DNA of 64,000 bases from assembly GCF_003990045.1 (NCBI RefSeq), contig NZ_RZGZ01000002.1, forward strand, positions 1,488,001 to 1,552,000, given 5' to 3'. The translations under genes and the position numbers were made by a program. A model generated the notes under the pieces. It was not told the DNA's origin. It saw only the letters and a list, made by a program, of their open reading frames with translations, and did not search any database. Positions 44,902 through 53,164 of this stretch are shown in pieces; position 1 is the first letter of the stretch, and the number at the start of each line of letters is the position of its first letter. Origin of the DNA: Labedella endophytica. GTDB lineage: Bacteria; Actinomycetota; Actinomycetes; Actinomycetales; Microbacteriaceae.

Positions 44902-44937
44902 GATCACGTCGACGAGGCGTTCGATCGGTCCGCAACC
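44877..44937. repeat. Partial copy of the DUF418 3' end, left copy
   Basis: This stretch matches 46063-46124 in the same orientation: 19 of 20 bases at its left end and 24 of 27 at its right end, with a diverged middle. Read on the minus strand it codes for CGPIERLVDVIS, close to GRGPIERVVTTMS in the DUF418 protein. It is a gene remnant or the trace of an insertion at that gene's end. Confidence 0.6.
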
Positions 44938-44949
44938 TGCGGATCTGAT

Positions 44950-45777
44950 TCAGCCGCCGATCCAGTCGCCGTTCGAGTCACGCTCGTAGTCGGAGACGCC
45001 GGCGTCGATGATGGTGAGGGTTCCGCTCTTCATCACGGTCATCTCCACGAACGCGAACGTCTCGATCGCGCCATCGGTCTCGACGGGGAAGTCGAACTCG
45101 TCTGAGCTGCCGTCGTCGAGCGGATCAGAGGCGCAGGATTGCACGAACGTCAGGGTCTTGGAGTCGTCTGAGAGATAGCGACCCGGTTCCGGGTCGGAGG
45201 CGTCGAGGTCATCGATGGGCGTCGCATCGAGCACCCACCAAGCCGGCGTGGCCGCATACGGTGTCTGCTCGATGTTGGCGACGACCTCTTCGACCTCTGC
45301 GGCCCCACCGGGTGCGAGCGCTACGGCTTCCTCGACGGTCTCGACGCCGAACCGCCGCATCAACGCCGCCTTGAGTTCATCCTCGACCTGAGCGGCGTAT
45401 TCCTCCTCCGTCATCGACGGTCGCTCCAGGGCGTCGAGGCCCTCTCCGCGATAGTCCACCACCAGGTCGAAAGCGCATGAGCTGGACGAGTCCAGCTCAT
45501 GCGCTTTCGCCGTCACCTCGCCCACCAGCAGCCCGTCCCCATCAGAGCCGGCCGCGTCGAGGAGATCCGCGGGGATACGGATGACCAGCTCCCCCTCGGA
45601 ACCGTAGGCGGGAGTCTGAAACTCGAACACCCCGGCCGGCGGCGCTCCGTCCGAAGCGGCGTTGTCGTCGACGCCGTCACCGGCGTCCGGTGCGGTTGAG
45701 CACCCGGCGAGCAGCAGGGCTGTTATTCCGGCCAACGTCGCGGACGTGAGGATGGCTGTCTTGTTGAGAGCTTGCAT
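44950..45777 (-). CDS. Secreted lipoprotein of unknown function
   Basis: A 275-residue protein with a lipoprotein signal peptide (lipobox LLLAGC, Cys26) and an acidic Asp/Glu-rich body. I recognise no family. There are Cys residues in SSSCAFDL and FVQSCASD that could form a disulphide. Its GC content looks a little lower than that of its neighbours. It lies between two partial copies of a DUF418 gene end and contains a perfect 19-bp inverted repeat, both unusual. No ribosome site or clear promoter is visible before the ATG at 45777. Confidence 0.7.
   Translation of the reverse strand: MQALNKTAILTSATLAGITALLLAGCSTAPDAGDGVDDNAASDGAPPAGVFEFQTPAYGSEGELVIRIPADLLDAAGSDGDGLLVGEVTAKAHELDSSSSCAFDLVVDYRGEGLDALERPSMTEEEYAAQVEDELKAALMRRFGVETVEEAVALAPGGAAEVEEVVANIEQTPYAATPAWWVLDATPIDDLDASDPEPGRYLSDDSKTLTFVQSCASDPLDDGSSDEFDFPVETDGAIETFAFVEMTVMKSGTLTIIDAGVSDYERDSNGDWIGG
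45469..45508. repeat. Perfect 19-bp inverted repeat inside the lipoprotein gene
   Basis: The arms 45469-45487 and 45490-45508 are fully complementary with two bases between them. They code for the segment around KAHELDSSSSCAF. A hairpin of this size inside a coding region is unexpected; it resembles the intergenic palindromes of the window. Confidence 0.9.
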
Positions 45778-45917
45778 ACGTGTAACCGCGCCCGGGAAGC
45801 CGGACGCGTTCCCCCTAATAACTCCCGTGGCGATTCACCGTTCCACCCGGAACGGTCACCACGGCCGATACTAGCGGGGTCGAGTGCCCAGCTCGGGTTC
45901 GGGCAGACGGCTGCAAC

Positions 45918-46062
45918 GTGACCGGCCGGCCAACTCCGGGAGACCTCCGCGAGTATCTCGATGTGATCCGAGGCGGCGACAGCGCTTGGAACGCCTCACC
46001 TGCGCCGGACCTCCCCGTCGGACACCGGTGGGTCGATGTCAGACGCCCGAGCCTGCGGCACT
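45918..46062 (+). pseudogene. Possible 5' fragment of a broken gene
   Basis: From the GTG at 45918 the plus strand codes for a protein-like segment containing GDLREYLDVIRGGDSAW and LPVGHRWVDV. Protein-like character is lost about where the DUF418 repeat begins (46063). After that point the frame runs antisense to DUF418. It may be the truncated end of an inserted segment. I do not recognise the parent gene, and it may be chance. Confidence 0.3.
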
Positions 46063-47150
46063 GGCGGACCGAACGCGGCCCGGGTCGACATGGTCGTGAC
46101 GACGCGCTCGATCGGTCCGCGACCGAGCAGCACTCGCCAGAGCGGGCAGAGCACGAGCGCCGTGAGGGCGAAGGCCGGCCACGCCCACGGTCCCGGCTCC
46201 TCCGTGAAGATCAGGGCGTAGGCCACGACGTGGATCGAGTAGGTGCTGAGCGCCGTCGCACCGATCGACTCCACGGGGAAGAGCACGACGCGCAGTCGCC
46301 GGGCGGCCAACAGGCACAGTCCGATGACGACGGCCGCGACGCCCGACGACCCGACCACTTCGAAGCTCGTGCCCGAGTGCGCCTCCATCCCGAGGAGGAG
46401 CGACCAGTCGGGTTCCGGGATGGCGTCGGGCGACCCCGGGGAGCTGAAGCGCACGTCGGCCGCGTTCGGATCCGTCGTCGCGATCCCGAATCCGTAGCCG
46501 ATGAGCGCGAGGCCGATGCCGACGACCACGAGGCGCACGGCCACGATCGTGGAGCCGAGGTCGAGTCGACCGAGCCCCATGCCGAACCAGAGGAACGACA
46601 TCCAGATGATCACGGGGTAGCCGCCCGTCACGAAGAGATCGACGAGGAGGTTCCCCTCGGCGACCCCGTAGGCGCCGGCGACCGTGCTGAGGAGCACGAC
46701 GACCACGGGCGACACGATCGCGCCGATACCCGCGAGCGCGAACAACATGCGCGCTCGGAGCCCGATCATCGGCACGGCCAGGAGGAACATCACGGCGTAG
46801 TACTCGAGGATCACGATGATGTTGGTGCCGAGGGCCGTGAGCATCACGCCGATGAGGAAGATGAGCAGCGCGCGTACCGCGATGCGCACGCGAGCCCGCG
46901 CTCGGGCGTCGGCCACGTCCTCGCGATCGGTGAAGCGCGCGCGACCTCCGGACAGCAGTGCGACCGAGATCCCGGCGAGCACGGCGAAGAGGATCGAGGA
47001 GCGACCGTGCACGATCGCGCCCCACGTGCCGGCGTCGGTGAGGACGAGGTCGTCGGGGGCGCCGAGGTGCGCGCCGAACATGCCGAGCACGGCGAGCCCA
47101 CGGGCCACGTCGAGCCCGAGGACACGGGACGGATCCGCGATCGCTCTCAC
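45996..47150 (-). CDS. DUF418-like membrane protein
   Basis: A 384-residue protein with about nine to ten membrane segments. It opens with GLDVARGLAVLGMFGAHL and has the late motif TALSTYSIHVVAYALI, typical of DUF418/HGSNAT-like putative acyltransferases. The normal family end is near GRGPIERVVTTMS. The last 25 or so residues (PPVPQARASD onward) look like read-through into foreign DNA. The GTG at 47150 has TAGGGT six bases upstream, so it is probably leaderless. Function unknown; it may move acyl groups across the membrane. Confidence 0.8.
   Translation of the reverse strand: MRAIADPSRVLGLDVARGLAVLGMFGAHLGAPDDLVLTDAGTWGAIVHGRSSILFAVLAGISVALLSGGRARFTDREDVADARARARVRIAVRALLIFLIGVMLTALGTNIIVILEYYAVMFLLAVPMIGLRARMLFALAGIGAIVSPVVVVLLSTVAGAYGVAEGNLLVDLFVTGGYPVIIWMSFLWFGMGLGRLDLGSTIVAVRLVVVGIGLALIGYGFGIATTDPNAADVRFSSPGSPDAIPEPDWSLLLGMEAHSGTSFEVVGSSGVAAVVIGLCLLAARRLRVVLFPVESIGATALSTYSIHVVAYALIFTEEPGPWAWPAFALTALVLCPLWRVLLGRGPIERVVTTMSTRAAFGPPVPQARASDIDPPVSDGEVRRR
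46063..46124. repeat. Partial copy of the DUF418 3' end, right copy (within the gene)
   Basis: Direct-repeat partner of 44877-44937, here part of the intact DUF418 gene. The two copies bracket about 1.1 kb with the lipoprotein gene and a possible gene fragment. Confidence 0.6.
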
Positions 47151-47165
47151 GCCCCCACCCTAGAG

Positions 47166-47229
47166 CCGTGAGGTGTCACAATCTGTCGCCGAACCACTGG
47201 GTCGGGCAACAGATTGCGACACCTCACGG
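47166..47229. terminator. Palindrome after the GH3 gene
   Basis: The arms 47166-47186 and 47209-47229 pair at 20 of 21 positions around a 22-base loop. It lies downstream of the GH3 stop and directly behind the promoter of the next minus-strand gene (DUF418), so it separates two tandem transcription units. Confidence 0.8.
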
Positions 47230-47251
47230 GAGGCGAAGGGGCGGAAGCAGG

Positions 47252-49519
47252 TCAGGCGTTGGCGGCGGAGACGAGGGCGTCGAGGCCGTCGGCGTCGAGC
47301 GGGCTGCCCGGGAAGGACGCGATGCGCTCGAGCGGCATGGAACCCAACATCTTCATCGTCTCCGGATCCGCGAGCATCGAGGACATCACGCTGCCGGACG
47401 CGGAGTCGATGGCCGCCTGCAGGAGCTCGCCGCCGCGCGGGTGATCGAACCACTCCTGCACCGTCGAGTCGGTGCCGAGCGGAACGTCGAGGTCGTCTCC
47501 CGCCAGCGTGAGCGTCGCGCTGCGCCGGATGTCGCGGCTCGAGGCGCCCACCTCGACGAGGTACTCGCCGCCCTCGACGGTCCACTTGCCAACCTGCGGG
47601 TGGAAGTACGCGAGGTCGTCGTGCGTGACGTCGACGGTCACGGTGACGGTCTCGCCCGCCGCGATCTCGACGACCGTGAACGCCGAAAGGGAGCGCGGCG
47701 CACGGGCGACGCGCGATCCGGGCACACCCGTGTAGACCTGCACGACCTCGCGGCCGTCGCGCGACCCCGCGTTCGTCACGTCCACGGTCGCGCGGATGCC
47801 GCCGTCGTGCTCCAAGATCGACACCGCTCCGTAGGAGAAGGTCGTGTACGACAGCCCGTGGCCGAAGGGGAACGACACCTCGGTGCCCTTCGCGTCGAAG
47901 CCGCGGTAGCCCACGAAGATGTCCTCGCCGTAGCGCACGTGGCCGAACTCGCCGGGGAAGGTGAGGTGCGACGGGCTGTCCTCGAGCCGGATCGGGACGG
48001 TCTCGGTGAGGCGGCCCGATGGATTCACGGAGCCGAAGAGCACGTCGGCGACGGCACCGCCGCCGGCCTGCCCGAGAAGCCAGCCCTCGATGATCGCGGG
48101 CACGCGGTCCTGCCACCCCGAGGTGCGCACGACCCCGCCGTTCGAGAGCACGACGACGACGTTCCGGTTGACCTCGAGCACCGCCTCGAGGAGCGCGGTC
48201 TGCTCCTCCGGGAGCTCGATGTGGGTGCGGTCGAAGCCCTCCGATTCCTCCTCGGCGGGAAGGCCGAGGAAGAGGACGACCACGTCGGCGCCGGTCGCCG
48301 TCGAGACGGCGTCGGCGCGCAGGGCGTCCGCGTCGCCTGCCGCAACGCCCGTCGCGTCGTCCGGCGCACCCGCGAGCGCGAAGCCGGGGGCGAAGGACAC
48401 CCTCTCGCCAGCCACCGCACGGATCTCGTCGAGGGCGTTGTCGAGTCGTGTCGGGTTGATGAGCGAGCTGCCGGCGCCCTGGAAGCGCGGCGTCCGCGCG
48501 AACTCGCCGATCACCGCGACGCGTCCGGCACCGGTGGGGTCGAGGGGCAGCACGTCGCCCTCGTTGCGGAGGAGGACGATGCTGCGGCCGGCGGCCTCGC
48601 GGGCGAGGGCGTGGTGGGCGTCGACGTCGTAGGTCGCGTCGGAATCCGCTCCGGCGACGATCCGGTCGACGAGTTCGATCGCGCGGCGGGCCGCCGTCGT
48701 GACGTGGGCCTCGTCGAGCTCGCCCGCACGCACGGCGGCGACGAGCTGGGCGTCGGTGCGCCCGCCGTTCGACGGCATCTCGAGGTCGAGGCCCGCGGCG
48801 ACCCCCGCGACCCGGTCGTTCACGGCACCCCAGTCGGAGACGACGAGCCCGTCGAAGCCCCACTCGTCGCGCAGCACGGTCGTGAGCAGCCACGGGTCCT
48901 CCGACGCGTAGACGCCGTTGATGCGGTTGTAGGAGCACATGACCGTCCACGGCTGCTGCTCGGTGACGACGCGCTGGAAGGCGCGCAGGTAGATCTCGCG
49001 CAGAGGGCGCTCGTCCACGTCCGCGCTCACGCGGAGGCGGTCGGTCTCCTGGTTGTTCGCGGCGAAGTGCTTGAGGGAGGCACCGACGCCCTGGCTCTGG
49101 ATTCCGCCGACGAGGGCGGAGCCCATCACGCCGCTCACGAGCGGATCCTCGGAGAAGTACTCGAAGTTGCGGCCGCACAGGGGCGAGCGCTTGATGTTGA
49201 TGCCGGGGCCGAGGAGGACACCGACGCTCTCCGCGCGGGCTTCCTCGCCGAGGGCGACGCCCACGCGGCGCACGAGCTCGCGGTCCCAGCTGGATCCGAG
49301 CGCGACGGCGGGAGGGAAGCACGTGGTGGGGACGCTGTCCGCGAGGCCGAGGTGGTCGCCGCCTTCGCGCTGCTTGCGCACGCCGTGCGGGCCGTCCGTG
49401 AGCATGACCGACGGGATGCCGACGCGGTCGACGCCCTTCGTGGTCCAGAAGTCGGCACCGCTCGTGAGCGAGGCCTTCTCCTCGAGGGTGAGGTCGGCGA
49501 GGCGTTCGATGTGGCTCAA
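47252..49519 (-). CDS. Glycoside hydrolase family 3 (beta-glucosidase-type)
   Basis: A 755-residue retaining glycosidase. The N-terminal barrel carries LTDGPHGVRKQ, KHFAANNQETDRL and the nucleophile Asp229 in VVSDWGAV. The alpha/beta sandwich and a C-terminal fibronectin-like domain (from about residue 600) follow. There is no signal peptide, so it acts in the cytoplasm on beta-glucosides or related sugars. The start is uncertain: I chose TTG 49519, where family similarity begins. The ATG at 49582 lies inside a promoter-operator region and the frame continues to 50293 only as antisense of the TetR gene. Confidence 0.87.
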   Translation of the reverse strand: MSHIERLADLTLEEKASLTSGADFWTTKGVDRVGIPSVMLTDGPHGVRKQREGGDHLGLADSVPTTCFPPAVALGSSWDRELVRRVGVALGEEARAESVGVLLGPGINIKRSPLCGRNFEYFSEDPLVSGVMGSALVGGIQSQGVGASLKHFAANNQETDRLRVSADVDERPLREIYLRAFQRVVTEQQPWTVMCSYNRINGVYASEDPWLLTTVLRDEWGFDGLVVSDWGAVNDRVAGVAAGLDLEMPSNGGRTDAQLVAAVRAGELDEAHVTTAARRAIELVDRIVAGADSDATYDVDAHHALAREAAGRSIVLLRNEGDVLPLDPTGAGRVAVIGEFARTPRFQGAGSSLINPTRLDNALDEIRAVAGERVSFAPGFALAGAPDDATGVAAGDADALRADAVSTATGADVVVLFLGLPAEEESEGFDRTHIELPEEQTALLEAVLEVNRNVVVVLSNGGVVRTSGWQDRVPAIIEGWLLGQAGGGAVADVLFGSVNPSGRLTETVPIRLEDSPSHLTFPGEFGHVRYGEDIFVGYRGFDAKGTEVSFPFGHGLSYTTFSYGAVSILEHDGGIRATVDVTNAGSRDGREVVQVYTGVPGSRVARAPRSLSAFTVVEIAAGETVTVTVDVTHDDLAYFHPQVGKWTVEGGEYLVEVGASSRDIRRSATLTLAGDDLDVPLGTDSTVQEWFDHPRGGELLQAAIDSASGSVMSSMLADPETMKMLGSMPLERIASFPGSPLDADGLDALVSAANA

Positions 49520-49569
49520 GGTTTCCGTCCATTCCCGGCGGCGTCCCTGCCGTCCGTCCGAAAACCATA

Positions 49570-49584
49570 CAATGCTCGGCATTG
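49570..49584. promoter_or_regulatory. Candidate TetR operator between GH3 and tetR
   Basis: CAATGC-TCG-GCATTG is a 15-bp palindrome, the usual TetR operator size. It abuts a -10-like TATGGT (49564-49569, minus strand) for the GH3 gene and lies about 50 bases before the divergent TetR gene. Confidence 0.55.
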
Positions 49585-49633
49585 GCGAACAAGCCCCGTG
49601 TACGCGGTCGTCGCGGTGCCTTAGCATCGAGGA

Positions 49634-50203
49634 ATGGCTGAGCGGGGGTCGTACGCGAAGGGCGTCGCACGTCGGGAGGAGATCCTCACGGCGGCGCTCG
49701 ACGTCTTCTCCCGCGAGGGCTACCGCGGCACGTCGCTGCGCGAGGTCGCGAAGCAGGTGGGCGTCAGCCTCCCGGGGCTCATGCACTACTTCGAGTCCAA
49801 GGAGCACCTGCTCACGGCGATCCTCCAGAAGCGCGACGAGGTGGACGGCGAGACGTACCCGACGGAGGGCGATTTCCTCGACGGTCTCGTGGCGATCATG
49901 CGCCACAACCGCGATGTGCCCGGTCTCGTGCAGCTCTTCATCACCCTCGCGGCCGCCGCCGAGGACCCGTCCCATCCCGCGCACCCGTTCTTCGTCGACC
50001 GCTATGCGCTCGTCCTCCCCGCGCTCGCGGATTCGATCCGGGAGCGTCAGGCCGCCGGAACCGCGCGCGCCGATCTCGATCCCGAGCACATCTCCCGCGT
50101 CATCGTCGCTCTCGCCGACGGCATCCAGATCCAGTGGGCGCTCGACCGGTCGGTGGACATGGCCGGCGACATCGAACGCCTCTGGTCCCTCCTCGAGATC
50201 TGA
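49634..50203 (+). CDS. TetR-family transcriptional regulator
   Basis: A 189-residue regulator. The helix-turn-helix is TSLREVAKQVGVSLPGLMHY followed by FESKEHLL; the C-terminal domain is the BetI-like type common beside actinobacterial glycosidases. TAGCAT lies six bases before its ATG, with no ribosome site at proper spacing, so it is probably leaderless. It is divergent from the GH3 gene, its likely target, with a palindrome between them. Confidence 0.88.
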   Translation: MAERGSYAKGVARREEILTAALDVFSREGYRGTSLREVAKQVGVSLPGLMHYFESKEHLLTAILQKRDEVDGETYPTEGDFLDGLVAIMRHNRDVPGLVQLFITLAAAAEDPSHPAHPFFVDRYALVLPALADSIRERQAAGTARADLDPEHISRVIVALADGIQIQWALDRSVDMAGDIERLWSLLEI

Positions 50204-50236
50204 CCCGCGCCCGCCCCCTACCCGCGCCCGCCCCCT

Positions 50237-50373
50237 CGCCGAAGTGCGGACTTCCGCCCCACTTTCGCGCGCACAGACCGCGAAAGTCCGCACTTCCGCA
50301 GAGTAGTTCTGCGGAAGTGCGGACTTTCGCCGCGATGCGTGTCAGAAAGAGGGCGGAAGTCCGCACTTCGGCG
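50237..50373. repeat. Palindromic repeat family C, copy 3: nested four-unit element
   Basis: An inner perfect 23-bp hairpin (50280-50302 with 50308-50330) sits within an outer perfect 23-bp pair (50237-50259 with 50351-50373). Four units of AAGTGCGGACTT-type sequence alternate in orientation. It separates the convergent tetR and rocD genes and shares its core with 18216-18306 and 25829-25923. Confidence 0.9.
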
Positions 50374-50386
50374 GGAAGGTGGGGTT

Positions 50387-51646
50387 CTACGGAGCGTCGA
50401 CCGGGGCGGGGGTGAGGTCCGCGAGGACAGCCGCGAGCTGCTCGACGACCCAGTCGAGGTCCTCCTCCGACACCACGATGGGCGGCGCGAAGCGGATCGT
50501 GGAGCCGTGGGTGTCCTTCACGAGCACACCACGCGCCATGAGCGCGACGCACACGGCGCGGCCCGTCGCGAGCTCGGGGTCGATGTCGACACCGGCCCAG
50601 AGACCGGCACCGCGGACGGCGACGACACCCTTCCCGACGAGGCCCTCGAGCCCGGCGTGCAGGCGAGCGCCGAGCACGCGGGCGCGCTCCTGCATCTCGC
50701 CCGTCGCGAGCAGGCGCACCACCGCAAGGCCGACGGCCGCCGCGAGCGGGTTGCCGCCGAAGGTCGAGCCATGCTCGCCCGGGCGCAGGACACCGACGAT
50801 GTCGCGGTTGCCGACCACGGCCGACACCGGGACGATGCCGCCGCCGAGCGCCTTGCCGAGCAGGTAGAGGTCGGGTTCGACGCCCACCAGGTCGCACGCG
50901 AACGTGGCGCCCGTGCGGCCGAGGCCCGACTGGATCTCGTCGGCGATGAAGAGCACGTTGTGCGCGCTTGTGATGCGGCGGACCGACGGCAGGTAGTCCG
51001 CCGGCGGCACGACGATGCCGGCCTCGCCCTGGATCGGCTCGATGAGCACCGCGACGGTGTTCTCGTCGATCGCGGCCTCGAGCGCCGCGGCGTCGCCGTA
51101 CGGCACGGTGCGGAAGCCCGGCGTGAACGGACCGAAGCCCGCGCGCGCCGACTCGTCGTCCGAGAAGCTGATGATCGTCGTCGTGCGGCCGTGGAAGTTG
51201 CCGGCCGCGACGATGATGTTGGCCTGGTCGGCGGCGACGCCCTTCACGCGGTAGCCCCATGCGCGGGCGAGCTTGATGCCGGACTCGACGGCCTCCGCTC
51301 CCGTGTTCATCGGCAGGACCATGTCCTTGCCGGCGAGCGCGGCGAGCTCCGTCGCGAATGTGCCGAGCTGGTCGTTGTGGAACGCGCGGCTCGTGAGGGT
51401 GACACGGCCGAGTTGCTCCATCGCGGCACCGACGAGCGCCGCGTTCGAGTGCCCGAAGTTCACCGCGGAGTAGGCGGCGAGGCAGTCGAGGTAGCGCTTG
51501 CCCTCCACGTCGGTGACCCACGCGCCCTCGGCCGTGGCCGCGACGACGGGGAGCGGGTGGTAGTTGTGTGCGACGTGCTCGTCCTCGAGGGCGAGCACCG
51601 CCTCCGTGGCCGTTCCCGTTGCGGAAGCCTGTCCGACGGCGGTCAT
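50387..51646 (-). CDS. rocD: Ornithine aminotransferase
   Basis: A 419-residue class III PLP aminotransferase. It converts ornithine and 2-oxoglutarate to glutamate semialdehyde and glutamate. Diagnostic features: AHNYHPLPVV at the N-terminus, VLPMNTGAEAVESGIKLARAW, GNFHGRTTTIISFSDD, LFIADEIQSGLGRTG and the PLP lysine in LLGKALGGG. Its ATG overlaps the upstream gene's stop by four bases. The divergent Lrp regulator and the putA-type gene at the right edge complete a route from arginine/ornithine to glutamate. Confidence 0.93.
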   Translation of the reverse strand: MTAVGQASATGTATEAVLALEDEHVAHNYHPLPVVAATAEGAWVTDVEGKRYLDCLAAYSAVNFGHSNAALVGAAMEQLGRVTLTSRAFHNDQLGTFATELAALAGKDMVLPMNTGAEAVESGIKLARAWGYRVKGVAADQANIIVAAGNFHGRTTTIISFSDDESARAGFGPFTPGFRTVPYGDAAALEAAIDENTVAVLIEPIQGEAGIVVPPADYLPSVRRITSAHNVLFIADEIQSGLGRTGATFACDLVGVEPDLYLLGKALGGGIVPVSAVVGNRDIVGVLRPGEHGSTFGGNPLAAAVGLAVVRLLATGEMQERARVLGARLHAGLEGLVGKGVVAVRGAGLWAGVDIDPELATGRAVCVALMARGVLVKDTHGSTIRFAPPIVVSEEDLDWVVEQLAAVLADLTPAPVDAP

Positions 51647-52500
51647 CGGCGGAGCTCCAGCGTGCAGCACTTCACGCCGCCGCCGCCGAGCAGGAGCTCG
51701 GAGAGGTCGACGCCGATCGGGTTGTAGCCGCGCTCGCGCAGCTGCTTCTCGAAGCCGACGGCGCGCTTCGCGATGACGATGTTGTAGCCGTCGGAGATCG
51801 AGTTGAGGCCGAGGATGGAGGCGTCCTCCTCGCTCACGAGGATCGCGTCGGGGAAGCGCTCCTGGAGGATCGCGAGACTCGGTGCGTCGAACGCGCTCGG
51901 CAGGTACGCGATGTTCGCGTTCGCGTCGCCCGTGAGCGGATCGAGCACGGCGATCGCGGTGTCGAGGTGGTAGAACGACGGGTTCGTGAGCGTGAGCGAC
52001 ACGACCTCGCGTCCGTAGATGGAGGCGATCTCCGCGTGGCTGTTCGAGGCGCTGCGGAAGCCCGTGCCCGCGAGGATCACGTCTCCGACGAGCAGGAAGT
52101 CGCCCTCGCCCTCGTTGATCTCCTCGGGCTCGCGCACCTCGAAGTCGTTCTCGCGGAACCAGTCCATGAAGGCGGGGCCCTCGGGCTGACGCTGCGGGTA
52201 CGTGAAGCTCGCCCCGTAGGCGACGTTGCCGATGACGAATCCGCCGTTGGCCGTGTAGACCATGTCGGGCAGGCCGTCGATCGGGTCGATGAGGTGCACC
52301 GTGTGGCCGAGCGAGACGTAGGTGTCGTAGAGCGTCTGCCACTGGGCGACGGCCCTCGCCGTGTCGGTCGGCTTGGCCGGCTCCATCCACGGGTTGATCT
52401 TGTAGACGACGGTGAAGAAGTCCGGCTTGCACATGAGGTAGGTGCGCGGAGTCGCGGTGCGCTCCGGCGTCGAGGCGGTGGTCGTGGTGGTGTCGGTCAT
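51643..52500 (-). CDS. Dimethylargininase-like amidinohydrolase (DDAH family)
   Basis: A 285-residue protein of the arginine-deiminase/DDAH fold. Motifs include DMVYTANGGFVIGN, INEGEGDFLLVGD, the catalytic His in FYHLDTAIAVLDP and the nucleophile Cys in GGGGVKCCTLELRR near the C-terminus. Such enzymes release citrulline from arginine or methylated arginine; some act on other guanidines. The ATG at 52500 follows CAGGAGAC. First gene of the operon with rocD, which suggests arginine catabolism rather than methylarginine detoxification alone. Confidence 0.87.
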   Translation of the reverse strand: MTDTTTTTASTPERTATPRTYLMCKPDFFTVVYKINPWMEPAKPTDTARAVAQWQTLYDTYVSLGHTVHLIDPIDGLPDMVYTANGGFVIGNVAYGASFTYPQRQPEGPAFMDWFRENDFEVREPEEINEGEGDFLLVGDVILAGTGFRSASNSHAEIASIYGREVVSLTLTNPSFYHLDTAIAVLDPLTGDANANIAYLPSAFDAPSLAILQERFPDAILVSEEDASILGLNSISDGYNIVIAKRAVGFEKQLRERGYNPIGVDLSELLLGGGGVKCCTLELRR

Positions 52501-52659
52501 CGTGTCTCCTGGGCGGCGAGCGCGCCGCCGATGCGTCGTGGCCATGCGGCCGTGCGTGGACGGGGGACGGCGGACCAGGTCGCTCTCTCGAGCCCCGCGG
52601 TGACGGGACGCCGCTTCCAGTGTGGCACAGACGATCGCGGGGACGTCGGGTGCTGCACG

Positions 52660-52679
52660 CACGAAATCACCGATTCGTG
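52660..52679. promoter_or_regulatory. Candidate Lrp operator
   Basis: CACGAA and TTCGTG face each other with eight bases between them, about 50 bases before the Lrp start, in the shared divergent region. Lrp proteins bind such degenerate palindromes. Evidence is symmetry and position only. Confidence 0.4.
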
Positions 52680-52726
52680 ACCGCCGATTGCAATGAATCG
52701 CCGCAGACCCCCACTAGCCTGATCGG

Positions 52727-53164
52727 ATGGACAACCTGGACCGCGGCATCATCGATCTCCTCCGACAGAACGCCCGCGCGAGCTACGGCGACATCGGCGG
52801 GGTCGTCGGCCTCTCCGCCTCGGCGGTGAAGCGTCGCGTGGACCGCCTCGTGGGCGACGGCGTGATCCGCGGCTTCACGATCCAGGTCGACCCCACCGTC
52901 GACGGCTACAACACCGAGGCGTACGTGGAGCTGTTCTGCCGCGGCACCGTCGCGCCCGACGAACTCCTCCGCATCCTCTCCGGCGTTCCCGAGGTGGTCG
53001 ACGCCGGCACGGTCACGGGTAGCGCCGACGCGATCGTGCACATGCGCGCCCGCAGCATCCCCGCCCTCGAGGACGCCCTCGAGAAGGTGCGCATCGCACC
53101 GAACGTGGACCACACCCGCAGCGCGATCGTGCTGTCGCGGCTGATCCACCGAACGCACGACTGA
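52727..53164 (+). CDS. Lrp/AsnC-family regulator
   Basis: A 145-residue regulator. The helix-turn-helix spans residues about 4-50 (LDRGIIDLLRQNARASYGDI, LSASAVKRRVDRLVGDGVI) and is followed by a RAM-type effector domain. TAGCCT lies six bases before the ATG, so it is likely leaderless. It is divergent from the dimethylargininase/rocD operon and probably activates it in response to an amino acid such as arginine or ornithine. Confidence 0.9.
   Translation: MDNLDRGIIDLLRQNARASYGDIGGVVGLSASAVKRRVDRLVGDGVIRGFTIQVDPTVDGYNTEAYVELFCRGTVAPDELLRILSGVPEVVDAGTVTGSADAIVHMRARSIPALEDALEKVRIAPNVDHTRSAIVLSRLIHRTHD

Noticed and set aside
45918-47171. 417-residue plus-strand frame opposite DUF418 taken as a whole
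   Set aside because: Only the first 48 or so codons look protein-like; the rest is antisense to DUF418. I list only the first part, as a possible fragment.
47168-49624. 818-residue plus-strand open frame opposite GH3
   Set aside because: Pure shadow of the GH3 gene; composition is Arg/Asp/Glu/Gly-rich with no motif.
49520-50293. N-terminal extension of the GH3 frame
   Set aside because: It would cross the divergent promoter and run antisense through the TetR gene; family similarity begins at about 49519.
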